DNA of 64,000 nt from Cellulomonas wangleii (GTDB lineage: Bacteria; Actinomycetota; Actinomycetes; Actinomycetales; Cellulomonadaceae). The stretch lies in NCBI RefSeq assembly GCF_018388445.1, contig NZ_CP074405.1:3844001-3908000 (forward strand), in the 5' to 3' direction. Below the pieces are notes generated by a model. That model ran no database searches. It was not told the DNA's origin and worked only from the letters and a program-made list of their open reading frames with translations. Positions 50,576-59,759 of the stretch are shown here, piece after piece. Position 1 is the stretch's first letter. Every line of letters starts with the position of its first letter. A program made the translations under genes and the position numbers.

Positions 50576-52582
50576 TCATCCGGCCAGGAACGCGCGCAGC
50601 AGCGGACCGGCCGTCGTCGAACCGTAGTCCCCCTCGGACACGAACACCGCGACGGCCAGGTCGCCGTGCACCGCGATGATCCAGGCGTGGTTGCGCAGGT
50701 CCGCGTCCTGCCCGAACTGCGCGGTGCCGGTCTTGGCCAGCACCGGGTCGCCCGGCACGTCGGCCAGCAGCCCGGCCCCGCCCTCGGTGACGACGGCCCG
50801 CATCATCGCCTGGAGCGCGGACGCCTCGTCGCCGGTCAGGGGCGCGGCGGCGGGCAGGTCGTCCTGCGGCTCGCCGGAGGCGTCGCCGTCGTCCGCGGCG
50901 TCGTCCCCCGGCCCGCCCTCGGCGTCGCCGGCCTGCGCGCCGTCCGCGTCCGGGAGCACGAGGAGCGGCACGACCGTGCGACCGGCCCCCACCGAGGCGG
51001 CCACGGTCGCCATGCCCAGCGGGGAGGTCAGCACCTGCCCCTGGCCGATGACCGACGCGGCGTGGGCCGTGGCCGACGCCTCGTCCGGCACGGTCCCCAG
51101 GAACGCCGGGAACCCGAGCTCGGCGGCCGGCTCGAGACCCAGCGAGCGGGCGGCGGCCAGCAGCTCGCCCTGGTCCGCCATGTCCCGCAGCCCGATCATC
51201 GCGGTGTTGCAGGAGTTGGCGAAGGCCGTGCGCAGCGGCACGTCGCCGAGCGCCGACGCCGGGTAGCCGGGGAAGTTCTGGAACGTGCGACCGTCGACCG
51301 TGACGGTCGGCGGGCAGGTGACCGTGGAGTCCGGCGTGAGCCCGCCCCGCAGGTACGCCAGCGCACTGACCACCTTGAAGGTCGAGCCCGGTGCGTACTG
51401 CCCCACGGTCGCCGTCGACAGCCCTTCGCCGCCCGGCCCGCTCGCGGCGGCCAGCACCTCACCGGTGGACGGCCGCAGGGCGACGATCGCCGCCGCGGGC
51501 TCGATCCCGGCGAGCAGTCCCTCGGCGCGCGCCTGGAGGTCGAGGTCCAGGGTCGTGCGCAGGGGCTCGCCGGCCACGGGCGGCACGTCCAGCAGCAGCC
51601 GCTCCGCGCCGCCGTCCTGCGAGACGGCCCGCAGGGTCAGCCCGGGGGTGCCGCGCAGGCGGGCGTCGTACTGGCGCTGCAGCCCGGAGAGCCCGGCCTG
51701 GTCACCCGCCGCGACGGCCCCCTCGGACGCCTCGATGATCTCGGCGGTCGCCTCGCCGACCGTGCCCAGGACCGGCCGCGCGAAGGTCCGGGTCGGCGCC
51801 AGCGGGATCTCGTCGGCGACCAGCGTGACGCCCGGCAGCGCGCCCAGGGCGGCCAGGTCGTACGACGGGTCCTCCTCGCGCACGACGATCGCCTCGACGA
51901 ACGCCTTGGGCCCCGCCGCCACGGCGCGCGCGGCGTACGCGTCCGCGTCCGTCCCGAGCGCCGCGGCCAGACCGCGCGCGGCCGCGTCGACGTCGCCCTC
52001 GGCGACACGCGTGCGGTCGATGCCGATGCGTCGGACCGGGCGGTCGACGACGATCGGGGCGTCGCCCTGACCGAGCACCGGGCCGCGCGCGGCCGACTGC
52101 CGGGACACGGTCAGCCGCTCCCCCGCCGTCAGGTCGGGGCCCAGCAGGGGAAGCTGCCACCGGGCGCGCCACGGCCGCTCCGCGTCGTCCTCGACGCGCT
52201 CGAGCCGGGCCGTCGCCTCGTACGACCAGTCCTGGTCGGTCCACGGGAGGTCCCAGGCCACGGCGAGCCGCGCGGTGGCGCTCTGCTCGTCCTCCGCGAC
52301 GGTGACCTCCCGCACCGTGGCGGTCGCGGTCGAGTCCCCCAGCCCCTCGACCACGGCCGTACGGGTCGCGGCGATCTCGTCGGGCGCCGGGGAGTCGCCG
52401 GTCAGGGGGACCGCACCGAAGTCGCCCGATCCGAGCGCGTCCGCCAGGGCCTCGGCCGCGGGTCGGGCGTCCGGGACGCTCGGGCTGCAGGCGGCGAGCC
52501 CGGCCGCCGTCAGGGCGGCGACCAGCACCGCGGTGGCCCGGCGCCGGGCGGCGCCCCGGTCGGTCGTTCGTACGGCTCGCAC
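50576..52582 (-). CDS. Penicillin-binding transpeptidase lipoprotein (PBP with NTF2-like domain)
   Basis: Class B-type penicillin-binding protein of 668 residues. The lipobox LAAC (C32) follows a short hydrophobic signal, so it is likely a membrane-anchored lipoprotein. An NTF2/MecA-N-like domain fills about 35-150, a dimerisation domain about 165-330, and the transpeptidase domain the rest: S400-T-F-K403, S457-C-N459 and K617-T-G. An Asp/Gly/Ala-rich insertion lies near 560-590. It cross-links peptidoglycan in the cell envelope; the MecA-like architecture can carry low beta-lactam affinity, but this cannot be judged here. GAGGAGG precedes the GTG at 52582. Confidence 0.9.
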   Translation of the reverse strand: MRAVRTTDRGAARRRATAVLVAALTAAGLAACSPSVPDARPAAEALADALGSGDFGAVPLTGDSPAPDEIAATRTAVVEGLGDSTATATVREVTVAEDEQSATARLAVAWDLPWTDQDWSYEATARLERVEDDAERPWRARWQLPLLGPDLTAGERLTVSRQSAARGPVLGQGDAPIVVDRPVRRIGIDRTRVAEGDVDAAARGLAAALGTDADAYAARAVAAGPKAFVEAIVVREEDPSYDLAALGALPGVTLVADEIPLAPTRTFARPVLGTVGEATAEIIEASEGAVAAGDQAGLSGLQRQYDARLRGTPGLTLRAVSQDGGAERLLLDVPPVAGEPLRTTLDLDLQARAEGLLAGIEPAAAIVALRPSTGEVLAAASGPGGEGLSTATVGQYAPGSTFKVVSALAYLRGGLTPDSTVTCPPTVTVDGRTFQNFPGYPASALGDVPLRTAFANSCNTAMIGLRDMADQGELLAAARSLGLEPAAELGFPAFLGTVPDEASATAHAASVIGQGQVLTSPLGMATVAASVGAGRTVVPLLVLPDADGAQAGDAEGGPGDDAADDGDASGEPQDDLPAAAPLTGDEASALQAMMRAVVTEGGAGLLADVPGDPVLAKTGTAQFGQDADLRNHAWIIAVHGDLAVAVFVSEGDYGSTTAGPLLRAFLAG

Positions 52583-52822
52583 CGTCGTCCTCCTCGTGGT
52601 CCCCGCGCGGGCGCCGACGGGTGCGGCACCCTCCCCGCGCACGACGTCGTGGCGGGCCGGACGGGGACTCTCCGAGCCTGTCATCCCGGGGCCGTACCGC
52701 GTGCGGGTTCGGGGGGCATCTTCACCCGTCCTCCCCACCTCCAGTTGCGACCGCGGCGACGAAGCGGACGCGCCACCACGTTCCGGTTGCACCTGGACGC
52801 ACGTCCGAGACACGATGCCCTC

Positions 52823-53488
52823 ATGGACGCAGGGGGACGCCCGCCCGGGACACAGCGCGCCGACCCGCCCGACGCCGTCGGGCCTCTGGCCCCGGGCGAC
52901 CGACGGCAGGCCGCCGCCGTCCTCGCGGCCGCCCTGGCGGACGACCCCGGCTACCGGCACCTCTTCCCCGTCACGGCACGCCGCGAGCGTGAGCTGCGTG
53001 AGGTGTACCGCATGACCCTGGCGGACGGGCTGCGCCACGGCCAGGTGCTGGCCACGACGCTCGACGGCGAGGTCACGGGCGTGCTCGCGCTCTACCCGCC
53101 GGGGACCTACCCCATGACCGTCGGACGCTGGGCGCGGCAGGCGGGGCGGATCGTGCGCATCGCGTCCCGCACGCGCGAGCACAGCCCGGGCATCATCCGC
53201 TTCGGGGACCTCACGTCCCGCGGCGTCCCCGCGGACAGCTGGTACGTCGAGGCCTTCGGTGTGCGGCCCGACCTGCAGCGGGCCGGGCGCGGCAGCGTCC
53301 TGCTGCGCCGGTTCCTCACCGAGGTCGACGCGCACGGCGCGCGCTCCTACCTGGAGACGACGAACGAGGAGAACGTCGGCTACTACACCGACCGCGGCTA
53401 CACCGAGTCGCACGAGCCGGTGCCGCTCGCGCCCCGCGGCCCGCAGATCTACCGCATGAGCCGACCGGCGGTCGACCCCGGCCGCTGA
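52823..53488 (+). CDS. GNAT family N-acetyltransferase
   Basis: Acetyltransferase of 221 residues. The acetyl-CoA site is RPDLQRAGRGSVLLRRFLTEVDAHG (the R/Q-x-x-G-x-G/A loop), preceded by WYVEAFGV and followed by SYLETTNEENVGYYTDRGYTES. The substrate is unknown. CACGAT ends six bases before the ATG, consistent with a leaderless start. It is divergent from the penicillin-binding protein gene, with a 240-base gap in which I recognise nothing further. Confidence 0.87.
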   Translation: MDAGGRPPGTQRADPPDAVGPLAPGDRRQAAAVLAAALADDPGYRHLFPVTARRERELREVYRMTLADGLRHGQVLATTLDGEVTGVLALYPPGTYPMTVGRWARQAGRIVRIASRTREHSPGIIRFGDLTSRGVPADSWYVEAFGVRPDLQRAGRGSVLLRRFLTEVDAHGARSYLETTNEENVGYYTDRGYTESHEPVPLAPRGPQIYRMSRPAVDPGR

Positions 53489-53512
53489 CGGCCACGGTGC
53501 CCTCATGCCGCG

Positions 53513-54361
53513 TCACGTCCCCGGAGGCCCGAGCCGGGCCCGCGTCCGCAGCGCCTCGGGCGTCGCCGTGGCGGGGTCCCACAGCGCGTCGACGAACCAG
53601 GTCGCCCCGGCCTCGGCGAGCGCCGCCACGCGCTCGCGCGCCGCACCGCGGTCGGCGGGCAGCGCACCGTGCAGGACCACCTCGAACGGGCCGGCGTCCG
53701 ACGGGCGGTGGGCCCGCAGCCACGCGACCACCTCCGCGACGTCCTGCGGCTCGAGGTCGGCCATGGCCCGCTCCCCGCGGTGCTGGGGCACCACCCCGTC
53801 CCACCGCGCGGCACGGGCCATCGACCGGTCGGACGGGTGGGCGGCGACGACCCACACCGGGATCCGCGTGCGCCCGTCGGGCCGGGCCACCGGCACGGGT
53901 CGCAGCTGCAGCCCGTGCACCGTGAGGTGCCGCCCGTCCAGGTCGAACCGCTCGCCGGTGAACGCCCGGTCCAGCACGTCGAGCGCGTCGTCGAGCCGTT
54001 CGGCGCGCTCGCGCACCGTCGCCGCCTCACCGCTGACGCACGCGACGGCGCCGTCGGTGGGCACCCCGAGGCCGACAGGCAGCACCAGCCGCCCCCCGGA
54101 CAGGTGGTCGACGGTCACCGCCTGCTTGGCGACCACCCAGGGCCGCCGCCGCGGCAGCGCGAGCACCAGGGCGCCGAGGGTCACCCGGTGCGTGCGCACC
54201 GCGGCCGCCGCGAGGACCGCCCAGGGGTCCCACGCGTCCATCCCGTCGATGTCGACGCCGTCCCACGTGAAGAAGCCGTCCCAGCCGTGCTCCTCGACGT
54301 CCACCGCCAGGTCGACGACCTGTTGGACCGTCCCGAAGCTGCCCACGAAACCGAACCGCAC
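53513..54361 (-). CDS. LLM class flavin-dependent oxidoreductase
   Basis: Luciferase-like monooxygenase fold, 282 residues: VRFGFVGSFGTVQQVVDLAVDVEEHGWDGFFTWDG at the start, LVLALPRRRPWVVAKQAVTVDHLSGGRLVLPVGLG in the middle. It probably uses FMN or F420; the substrate is unknown. The GTG at 54361 is chosen for its GAGGAGGGG ribosome site. It is convergent with the GNAT gene, 24 bases away. Confidence 0.9.
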   Translation of the reverse strand: MRFGFVGSFGTVQQVVDLAVDVEEHGWDGFFTWDGVDIDGMDAWDPWAVLAAAAVRTHRVTLGALVLALPRRRPWVVAKQAVTVDHLSGGRLVLPVGLGVPTDGAVACVSGEAATVRERAERLDDALDVLDRAFTGERFDLDGRHLTVHGLQLRPVPVARPDGRTRIPVWVVAAHPSDRSMARAARWDGVVPQHRGERAMADLEPQDVAEVVAWLRAHRPSDAGPFEVVLHGALPADRGAARERVAALAEAGATWFVDALWDPATATPEALRTRARLGPPGT

Positions 54362-54775
54362 GGCACCCCTCCTCTCGTCCGGGACGCCACGCCCGACCCC
54401 CGCCGCCGGGGCGCCCCGGGGCTGCGTCCCCGGTCGCCGTGCGCGCCTCGTCGGCGGGCACCGCCGGGCGTCCCCGCCCGACTCTGCCGACGCTACCGGG
54501 GCCCACCCACACCGCCCCGCGCACCTGCGTGCCCGCGGTTCCGGTACCTCGCGGTACCGTCTGACGCGTCCGACCCGGCCCCTCCGGTCCCGGGCGGCGC
54601 CCCAATGGCCCTCGCGGGCACGGCTGGACGGCGGTTCATCTCGTCCCCGGCGCACCGCGGTCCTCAGTGGTGGGATCCGGCGTGGGCGCCTACCGTGGCC
54701 GGGAACCCGACGGCGGACGACGCGCACAGACGGACACGCGGCCGCCCGAGGGACCGAGGAGAGGGGGTGCGGGAG
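54362..54775. promoter_or_regulatory. Intergenic region upstream of the RsbW-like gene
   Basis: A 414-base divergent gap. CGGTACC-TCGC-GGTACCG (54542-54559) is an inverted repeat overlapping a TACCGT box (54555-54560). A second TACCGT box is at 54691-54696, about 80 bases before the start codon. The reading frame of the downstream gene stays open to an ATG at 54605, but no ribosome site supports it. No other gene is seen. Confidence 0.45.
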
Positions 54776-55339
54776 ATGACCGACGACGAGCAGCTGACGT
54801 CGCCGAGGATCCCGCCGCCCCCCGCCGGCAGCCAGTTCGAGGCGGAGCACACGCCCCCGGCCGCCCTGCCGCCCGACGACGTCCTCACCGACCCCACCCA
54901 CGGGCGCACGCTGCCCGCCACGCGCCCGCCGGAGGAGTTCGTCCCGCTGCGCCGCTGGGTGCTGCGCAGCGCCTCGGAGCTGCGGGCCATGCGCGGGGAC
55001 CTGCGTGAGCAGCTCGCCGCGTCCGCGCCGCCCCCGGACGGTGGCGACGCCGCCGGGCCGGACAACGTCGTCCTCGTGGCGTCCGAGCTCGCGACCAACG
55101 CGCTCGCGCACGGGCGTCCCCCCGCGCAGGTGAGTCTGGCGGTCGACGGGCACGCGGTGCTCATCGTCGTGTCCGACTGCGACACGACGCACGCCCCGTT
55201 CCTCGCCCAGGGCCGCGAGCCCGGCGAGGGCGGGTTCGGCCTGCAGATCGCGCGCCGGCTCTCGAGCAGCGTGGGCTGGTGGTCCGACCCGGGCGGCAAG
55301 CACGTCTGGGCCACGTTCCCGGCCGAGCCGACGACCTGA
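54776..55339 (+). CDS. RsbW-like ATP-binding protein (anti-sigma factor type kinase domain)
   Basis: Protein of 187 residues. After a Pro-rich disordered N-terminus (about 60 residues), a GHKL ATPase domain of the HATPase_c_2 type follows. The N-box is VLVASELATNALAHGRPPAQVSL, the G1 region is VVSDCDTTHAP, and the glycine-rich lid is EGGFGLQIARRLSSSVGWW. Such proteins act as anti-sigma factors or serine kinases in partner-switching. No sigma or STAS gene is adjacent. The ATG at 54776 is used; the GTG nine bases earlier, with GAGGAGAG upstream, is equally possible. Confidence 0.87.
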   Translation: MTDDEQLTSPRIPPPPAGSQFEAEHTPPAALPPDDVLTDPTHGRTLPATRPPEEFVPLRRWVLRSASELRAMRGDLREQLAASAPPPDGGDAAGPDNVVLVASELATNALAHGRPPAQVSLAVDGHAVLIVVSDCDTTHAPFLAQGREPGEGGFGLQIARRLSSSVGWWSDPGGKHVWATFPAEPTT

Positions 55340-55409
55340 CGACACCCGTGGGCGTCCCGGCCGCGGGACGGGCGCGGTGCTCGCGCCGCCCACCGGCGAC
55401 AATCAGCGC

Positions 55410-56189
55410 ATGACGACGAACGACGCGCTGCTCCGCCTGCGGGGGACGACCCTGGGCGCGGGGTCCCCGAGCGTGTGCGTGCCCCTGGTGGCGACGACCG
55501 TCGGCGACGCCGTCGACGCCGCGCACGCCCTGCCGACCGGCGTCGCCGACGTCGTCGAGCTGCGCCTGGACCACCTCACGGGTGCCGCGGCCGACCCGGC
55601 CCTCGTGGGCGCTGCCGTCGCGGCGGTGCGGGCCGCGCTGCCCGGGGAGGTGCCGCTGCTCGCCACCTTCCGCTCCGCCCGGGAGGGCGGTGCCCAGCCC
55701 GCGGACGACGCGGCGTACGCCGCCGTCGTCGCCGCCGTGGTCGCCGGCGCCGGGCCGGACGGGGCCGACGCCGTGGACGTGGAGCTCGCCACCCCGGACG
55801 TCGCGGACACCGTGGCGCGGGCGCGGGCCGCCGGGCTCGCGGTGGTCGTCTCCCACCACGACTTCGTGCGCACGCCTCCCGCGGCCGACCTCGTCGCCCT
55901 GCTGCGCCGGCAGCGGGACGTCGGTGCCGACGTCTGCAAGGTCGCCGTCCTGCCGCACGACCCCGACGACGTCCTCGCCCTGCTCACGGCCACGCGGGAG
56001 TTCGCGCGCGACGCCGACCGGCCCGTCGTGACCGTCGCGATGGGTGCGCTCGGGCTGGTGACGCGCCTGGCCGGCGGGGTGTTCGGGTCGGCGATGACGT
56101 TCGGTGCCGTGGGGACCGCGAGCGCGCCGGGCCAGGTGGACGCCGCGCGGCTGCGCGACGTGCTGACCCTGCTGCACGACGCGTCGTAG
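55410..56189 (+). CDS. aroD: 3-dehydroquinate dehydratase, type I
   Basis: Shikimate pathway enzyme (259 residues). The Schiff-base lysine K177 is in ADVCKVAVLP and the catalytic histidine H150 in VVVSHHDF; their 27-residue spacing matches E. coli AroD. VPLVATTVGDA and VVELRLDHL complete the pattern. Type I is less usual in actinobacteria than the AroQ type. GACAAT ends six bases before the ATG. The frame continues 33 bases upstream but lacks support. Confidence 0.93.
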   Translation: MTTNDALLRLRGTTLGAGSPSVCVPLVATTVGDAVDAAHALPTGVADVVELRLDHLTGAAADPALVGAAVAAVRAALPGEVPLLATFRSAREGGAQPADDAAYAAVVAAVVAGAGPDGADAVDVELATPDVADTVARARAAGLAVVVSHHDFVRTPPAADLVALLRRQRDVGADVCKVAVLPHDPDDVLALLTATREFARDADRPVVTVAMGALGLVTRLAGGVFGSAMTFGAVGTASAPGQVDAARLRDVLTLLHDAS

Positions 56190-56253
56190 GCCTGCCCGGG
56201 ACGGCCCGCCCCGGCACCGGACCGGCGGGCACCGGCGGCCGGCACCGGGAGGG

Positions 56254-57567
56254 TCAGGCGCCGTTCGCGCGCCGCTCGTCGACCTCGCGTGCCGCGGCCC
56301 GTGCCTTGTCCGCGTCGCCGCGGCCCCGGCTCGGGTCGTCGTCCCCGCCCGGGTCCTCGCCGGACGCCTCGCCCGGGTCGTGCAGCATGTGCGAGTGCAC
56401 CAGCTCGTGGCGCTGCACGTACGTGTTGGCCACCGCCTGGATCGTCGCCGCGATCGGCAGCGCGAGGAACGCGCCGAGCGCCCCGAACACGGCGCCGAAC
56501 GCCAGCACGACGACGAACGACACCGCCGGGTTCATCTCCAGGGCACGCGCCGACACCTTGGGCGCCAGCCACAGGTTCTCGACCTGCTGGTACGCGAGGA
56601 TGAACGCCAGCACGCCCAGCGCCTGGGGCACGCCCTGCGACGTCAGCGCGACCGCGACCGGCAGCGCACCGCCGATGTACGTGCCGATGGTGGGCACGAA
56701 CTGCGAGACGACCCCGGTGAACAGGGCCAGCGGGAGCGAGTACGGCGTGCCCAGGATGGCGAGGAACGCGAACGTCGCGACCGTGGCGATCGCCGCCAGG
56801 ACGATGCGGGTGTTGAGGAAGTCCGAGACCTTGACCTGGGTGACCTCCCAGAGCCGCAGCACCTCCTGCTGCCGGTTCGGGGTGAGCCACCGGCAGATCG
56901 ACGCGCGGAACCGCGGGCCGGCAGCCAGCAGGTAGTAGGTGACGAGCAGGATGGTCAGGGCGGCGAAGACGCCGCCGACGATCGTGGAGCCGACCAGCAG
57001 GGCCCCGGAGGCGACCTCGGTGCCCCACTCCTCGGCGCCCTGGCGCAGCAGCTCGGCGACGTCCGGCACCTCGACGTCGAACCGCTCCTGCACCATCTCC
57101 TGCGCGGACGTGTACAGGTCCGGGACGTTGCCGACGAGCTGGACGAGCTGCTGCACGAACAGGTTGCCGAACAGCGCCGTGACCACCAGCACGACGGCGA
57201 GCCCGCCGAGCAGCGCGAACGCTGCCGCACCACCCCGCTTCCACCCGTGCCGCACCAGCCACACGACGATCGGCTCGAGCGCGAGCGCGACGAAGAACGC
57301 GATCAGCAGGTTGACCAGCAGGCTCTGCAGGGCCCCGATCGCGTCCCACGCGAAGATCCCGACGAAGACCGCGACGACCGCCATCGCCAGGCCCTTGCCC
57401 CACCAGCGGGGCGGGCGGCGGGCGTCGTGCTGCAGCGGGCGCGTGCCCTCGTCGCCCGGGGAGTCGGGTGCCCCGAACAGGGGCGCACCGGTCGCGGGTG
57501 GCGCGTCGGGGGCCGGGGCGTCGCTGCCCGGGGAGTACGGCGACGCAGGCGTGGTGTCGGTGGTCAC
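56254..57567 (-). CDS. AI-2E family transporter (PerM/YdiK)
   Basis: Membrane protein of 437 residues with eight hydrophobic segments. The family features are a central long loop (PDLYTSAQEMVQERFDVEVPDVAELLRQG) and the C-terminal FVPTIGTYIGGALPVAVAL ... LEMNPAVSFVVVLAFGAVFGALGAFLALPIAATIQAV. Despite the family name, most members are permeases with other or unknown substrates. The N-terminus is a 60-residue Pro-rich region. GGAGG supports the GTG at 57567 over an ATG at 57588. A TAGGGT box on the minus strand (57676-57681) is a likely -10. Confidence 0.92.
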   Translation of the reverse strand: MTTDTTPASPYSPGSDAPAPDAPPATGAPLFGAPDSPGDEGTRPLQHDARRPPRWWGKGLAMAVVAVFVGIFAWDAIGALQSLLVNLLIAFFVALALEPIVVWLVRHGWKRGGAAAFALLGGLAVVLVVTALFGNLFVQQLVQLVGNVPDLYTSAQEMVQERFDVEVPDVAELLRQGAEEWGTEVASGALLVGSTIVGGVFAALTILLVTYYLLAAGPRFRASICRWLTPNRQQEVLRLWEVTQVKVSDFLNTRIVLAAIATVATFAFLAILGTPYSLPLALFTGVVSQFVPTIGTYIGGALPVAVALTSQGVPQALGVLAFILAYQQVENLWLAPKVSARALEMNPAVSFVVVLAFGAVFGALGAFLALPIAATIQAVANTYVQRHELVHSHMLHDPGEASGEDPGGDDDPSRGRGDADKARAAAREVDERRANGA

Positions 57568-57710
57568 GGGTGGTCCTCCGCGGAGCATGACGTCGGGGGT
57601 GACGGGCGGGCTGCTGACCTGCTGCTGGGTGCCGGACGAGGTGCCGACGGTGCCGGCGCCGCGCGTGCGGGCCCCACCCTAGGGCGGGACGCGGCCGCTA
57701 GGGTCCGAAC

Positions 57711-58274
57711 ATGCCCAGCGGCGTCCCGGCCCCTGACCCGCCCGTGGTCGTCCGCGACGCGACGCCCGCCGACGGTGCCGCGTGCGCGGCGGTCTACGCG
57801 CCGTACGTGCACGACACCGCCGTGTCGTTCGAGGACCTCCCGCCGACGCCCGACGAGATGGCCGGTCGCATCGCTGCCGCGCTGGCGTCGCACGCGTGGC
57901 TGGTCGCCGTGCTGCCACCCGGCACCCCGGACGCGGGACGGGTCGTGGGGTACGCGTACGCGGTGCCGTTCGCGGCGCGTCCGGCGTACCGGTGGGCGTG
58001 CGAGACGAGCGTGTACCTGGAGCCGGGCCGGCGGCGCACGGGCGCGGGGCGGGCCCTGTACTCCGCGCTGCTCGAGCGGCTGGCCTCCCTGGGGTACCGG
58101 CAGGCGGTCGCCGGGTACGCGGAGCCGAACCCCGCCAGCGCCGCCCTGCACGCGGCCCTCGGGTTCGAGCCCGTCGGCACGTTCCGCGACATCGGGTTCA
58201 AGCACGGCGCGTGGCGGGACGTCACGCGGGTGCAGCGTGCGCTCGGTGCAGGGGGGACGACGCCGCCGGAGTGA
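57711..58274 (+). CDS. GNAT N-acetyltransferase (phosphinothricin acetyltransferase-like)
   Basis: Acetyltransferase of 187 residues close to the PAT/YncA subgroup: VRDATPADGAACAAVYAPYVHDTAVSFEDLPPTPDEMAGRI at the start, YRWACETSVYLEPGRRRTGAGRALYSALLERL around the CoA loop, and GFKHGAWRDVTRVQRAL at the end, a typical PAT ending. It may acetylate glufosinate-like or methionine-derivative substrates. TAGGGT ends six bases before the ATG at 57711. Confidence 0.93.
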   Translation: MPSGVPAPDPPVVVRDATPADGAACAAVYAPYVHDTAVSFEDLPPTPDEMAGRIAAALASHAWLVAVLPPGTPDAGRVVGYAYAVPFAARPAYRWACETSVYLEPGRRRTGAGRALYSALLERLASLGYRQAVAGYAEPNPASAALHAALGFEPVGTFRDIGFKHGAWRDVTRVQRALGAGGTTPPE

Positions 58275-58289
58275 CGCTCGACCCGGCGT

Positions 58290-58500
58290 GAGGCGGGCGG
58301 GTGCAGCAGGTCGGCCAGGTGCGTGAGGTGCTCGCGGACGGCGGCCGGGCCGCGCGTCTGCACGTCGGCGAGGTAGGCGGTGTGCTCGTCGACCAGCGCC
58401 GGGACGTCGTAGCGGGCACGGGCGTGCAGCAGCAGGAGGGCGACCTCGGCGCCGAGGGCCGCGTACGCCTCCGTCAGCCGGGGCGACCCGGCAGTGGCCG
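58290..58500 (-). pseudogene. Possible remnant of a GntR-type regulator (FCD domain fragment)
   Basis: The minus-strand frame reads RLTEAYAALGAEVALLLLHARARYDVPALVDEHTAYLADVQTRGPAAVREHLTHLADLL, which resembles the last three helices of an FCD ligand-binding domain, including the two histidine positions. No DNA-binding domain precedes it. The frame runs on without a stop into the antisense of the acetyltransferase gene, so it is not an intact gene. It could instead be a chance similarity in an unusually long gap (58275-58596). Confidence 0.35.
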
Positions 58501-58596
58501 GTCGCGCGCGCCCTGCGCGAGGCGCTGGCGGACTGAGCCGTCCCGCAGGAGACGCGCCTGCCACCCCTCACACCCGGCGGGCGACCGAGGGGCGTG

Positions 58597-59049
58597 TCAG
58601 GAGGCCGGGGTCGCCCGCGCGTCGCCCGGAGCCCGGCCACCGGCGTCGCGCCGCTGCCGTCGGCCGCGCGCCAGCTCCGTCCCCAGCGCGTCGAGCGGCT
58701 GCGCGAACGGGTCGAGGAACCCGGCCAGCCAGTCCTCGACGACGCTCAGCGCCCCCGGCTCGACGCGGTAGAGCCGCCGCGGTCCGTCCGCACGGACCGT
58801 GACGACACCGGCCTCCCGCAGCACCCGCAGGTGCTGGGACGTCGCGGGCTGCGAGATGCCGAACTCGTCGGCGGCCGCCGCGACCAGCTCCCCGGCCGCG
58901 CGCTCGCCACGCCCGAGGTGCTCCAGCAGGCGCCGTCGCACGGGTTCCGCGAGCGCGGCGAGGACGACGTCGACCGGCACGGCACCCGCCCGCTCGGCCC
59001 GCGCGGGCGTACCGTCGGCGGCCGTGGCGCTCGCGGCCACCTCGCTCAT
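58597..59049 (-). CDS. ArsR family transcriptional regulator
   Basis: Winged-helix regulator of 150 residues: VLAALAEPVRRRLLEHLGRGERAAGELVAAAADEFGISQPATSQHLRVLREAGVVTVRADGPRRLYRVEPGAL. The recognition helix is QPATSQHLRVLRE. No metal-binding cysteines are present. This subgroup regulates an adjacent AHSA1/SRPBCC gene, which is directly upstream here. GAGGGAGG precedes the ATG. The order is SRPBCC first, regulator second; the reverse order is more usual. Confidence 0.92.
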   Translation of the reverse strand: MSEVAASATAADGTPARAERAGAVPVDVVLAALAEPVRRRLLEHLGRGERAAGELVAAAADEFGISQPATSQHLRVLREAGVVTVRADGPRRLYRVEPGALSVVEDWLAGFLDPFAQPLDALGTELARGRRQRRDAGGRAPGDARATPAS

Positions 59050-59089
59050 GCCTCCCTCATGCCCGCGCCCCTCCCCACGTCCGCGACGC

Positions 59090-59737
59090 TCATGCCTCGG
59101 GCGCCGCCGTGCCCGTGTAGAACGCGAACGTCCGCTGCCCGGCGGCCTCCGCCGACGCCGCCTCGCGCCCGTCCGCGGTGTCCGCCCGGGCCCAGCCGGT
59201 CGCCGCCCGCTCGATGAACCCCTGCCCCTCGGGCGTCATGGGCCACTGCTCGCCGCCCTCCTGTGCGACCGCCGCCCCGGTGGCGAGGTGCACCGCGAGC
59301 CCCCACAGCGCCAGGTCCCACCCGACGCCGACGGCCCCGGGCCCGAACTGCTCCCAGAACGCCGGGTCGACGTGGGCCTCGTGCAGCAGCGTGAGCTCGG
59401 TGCCGCCGTCGGCCGGGGCCAGCAGCACCTCGACCCAGCTGACCTGCTCGCCCATCTCCCAGGTCAGGGCGAACCGCTCGGGCGCCCGGCACTCCTCGAC
59501 GACGCCGCCGGCGTTGCCCACCACCTGGTAGCGGCCGCCCTCGCGCAGGTCGCCGGTGACGGGCGCGAACCAGCGCGGCAGCCGCTCGGGATCCGTGAGC
59601 GCGTCCCAGACGTCGTCGACCGCGGCGCGGTACGTGCGGCGCGCGACCGCGACCTTCGTCGGCGCGCCGCCCCGCTCGCCGCGGCGCAGCTCACGCGTGA
59701 CGAGGCCGGCCTGCTGCAGTGCGTCGATGCCGGTCAT
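59090..59737 (-). CDS. SRPBCC (AHSA1-like) protein
   Basis: Protein of 215 residues with the activator-of-Hsp90-like fold: VARRTYRAAVDDVWDALTDPERLPRWFAPVTGDLREGGRYQV at the start, followed by FALTWEMGEQVSWVEVLLAPADGGTELTLLHEAHV. It is 40 bases upstream of the arsR-type gene in the same operon. These pairs are widespread and the SRPBCC partner is thought to bind a small ligand; the ligand is unknown. GGAGGAG precedes the ATG. A palindromic operator lies 22 bases upstream. Confidence 0.9.
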   Translation of the reverse strand: MTGIDALQQAGLVTRELRRGERGGAPTKVAVARRTYRAAVDDVWDALTDPERLPRWFAPVTGDLREGGRYQVVGNAGGVVEECRAPERFALTWEMGEQVSWVEVLLAPADGGTELTLLHEAHVDPAFWEQFGPGAVGVGWDLALWGLAVHLATGAAVAQEGGEQWPMTPEGQGFIERAATGWARADTADGREAASAEAAGQRTFAFYTGTAAPEA

Positions 59738-59759
59738 GGCTCCTCCAGAGACCTTGTGA

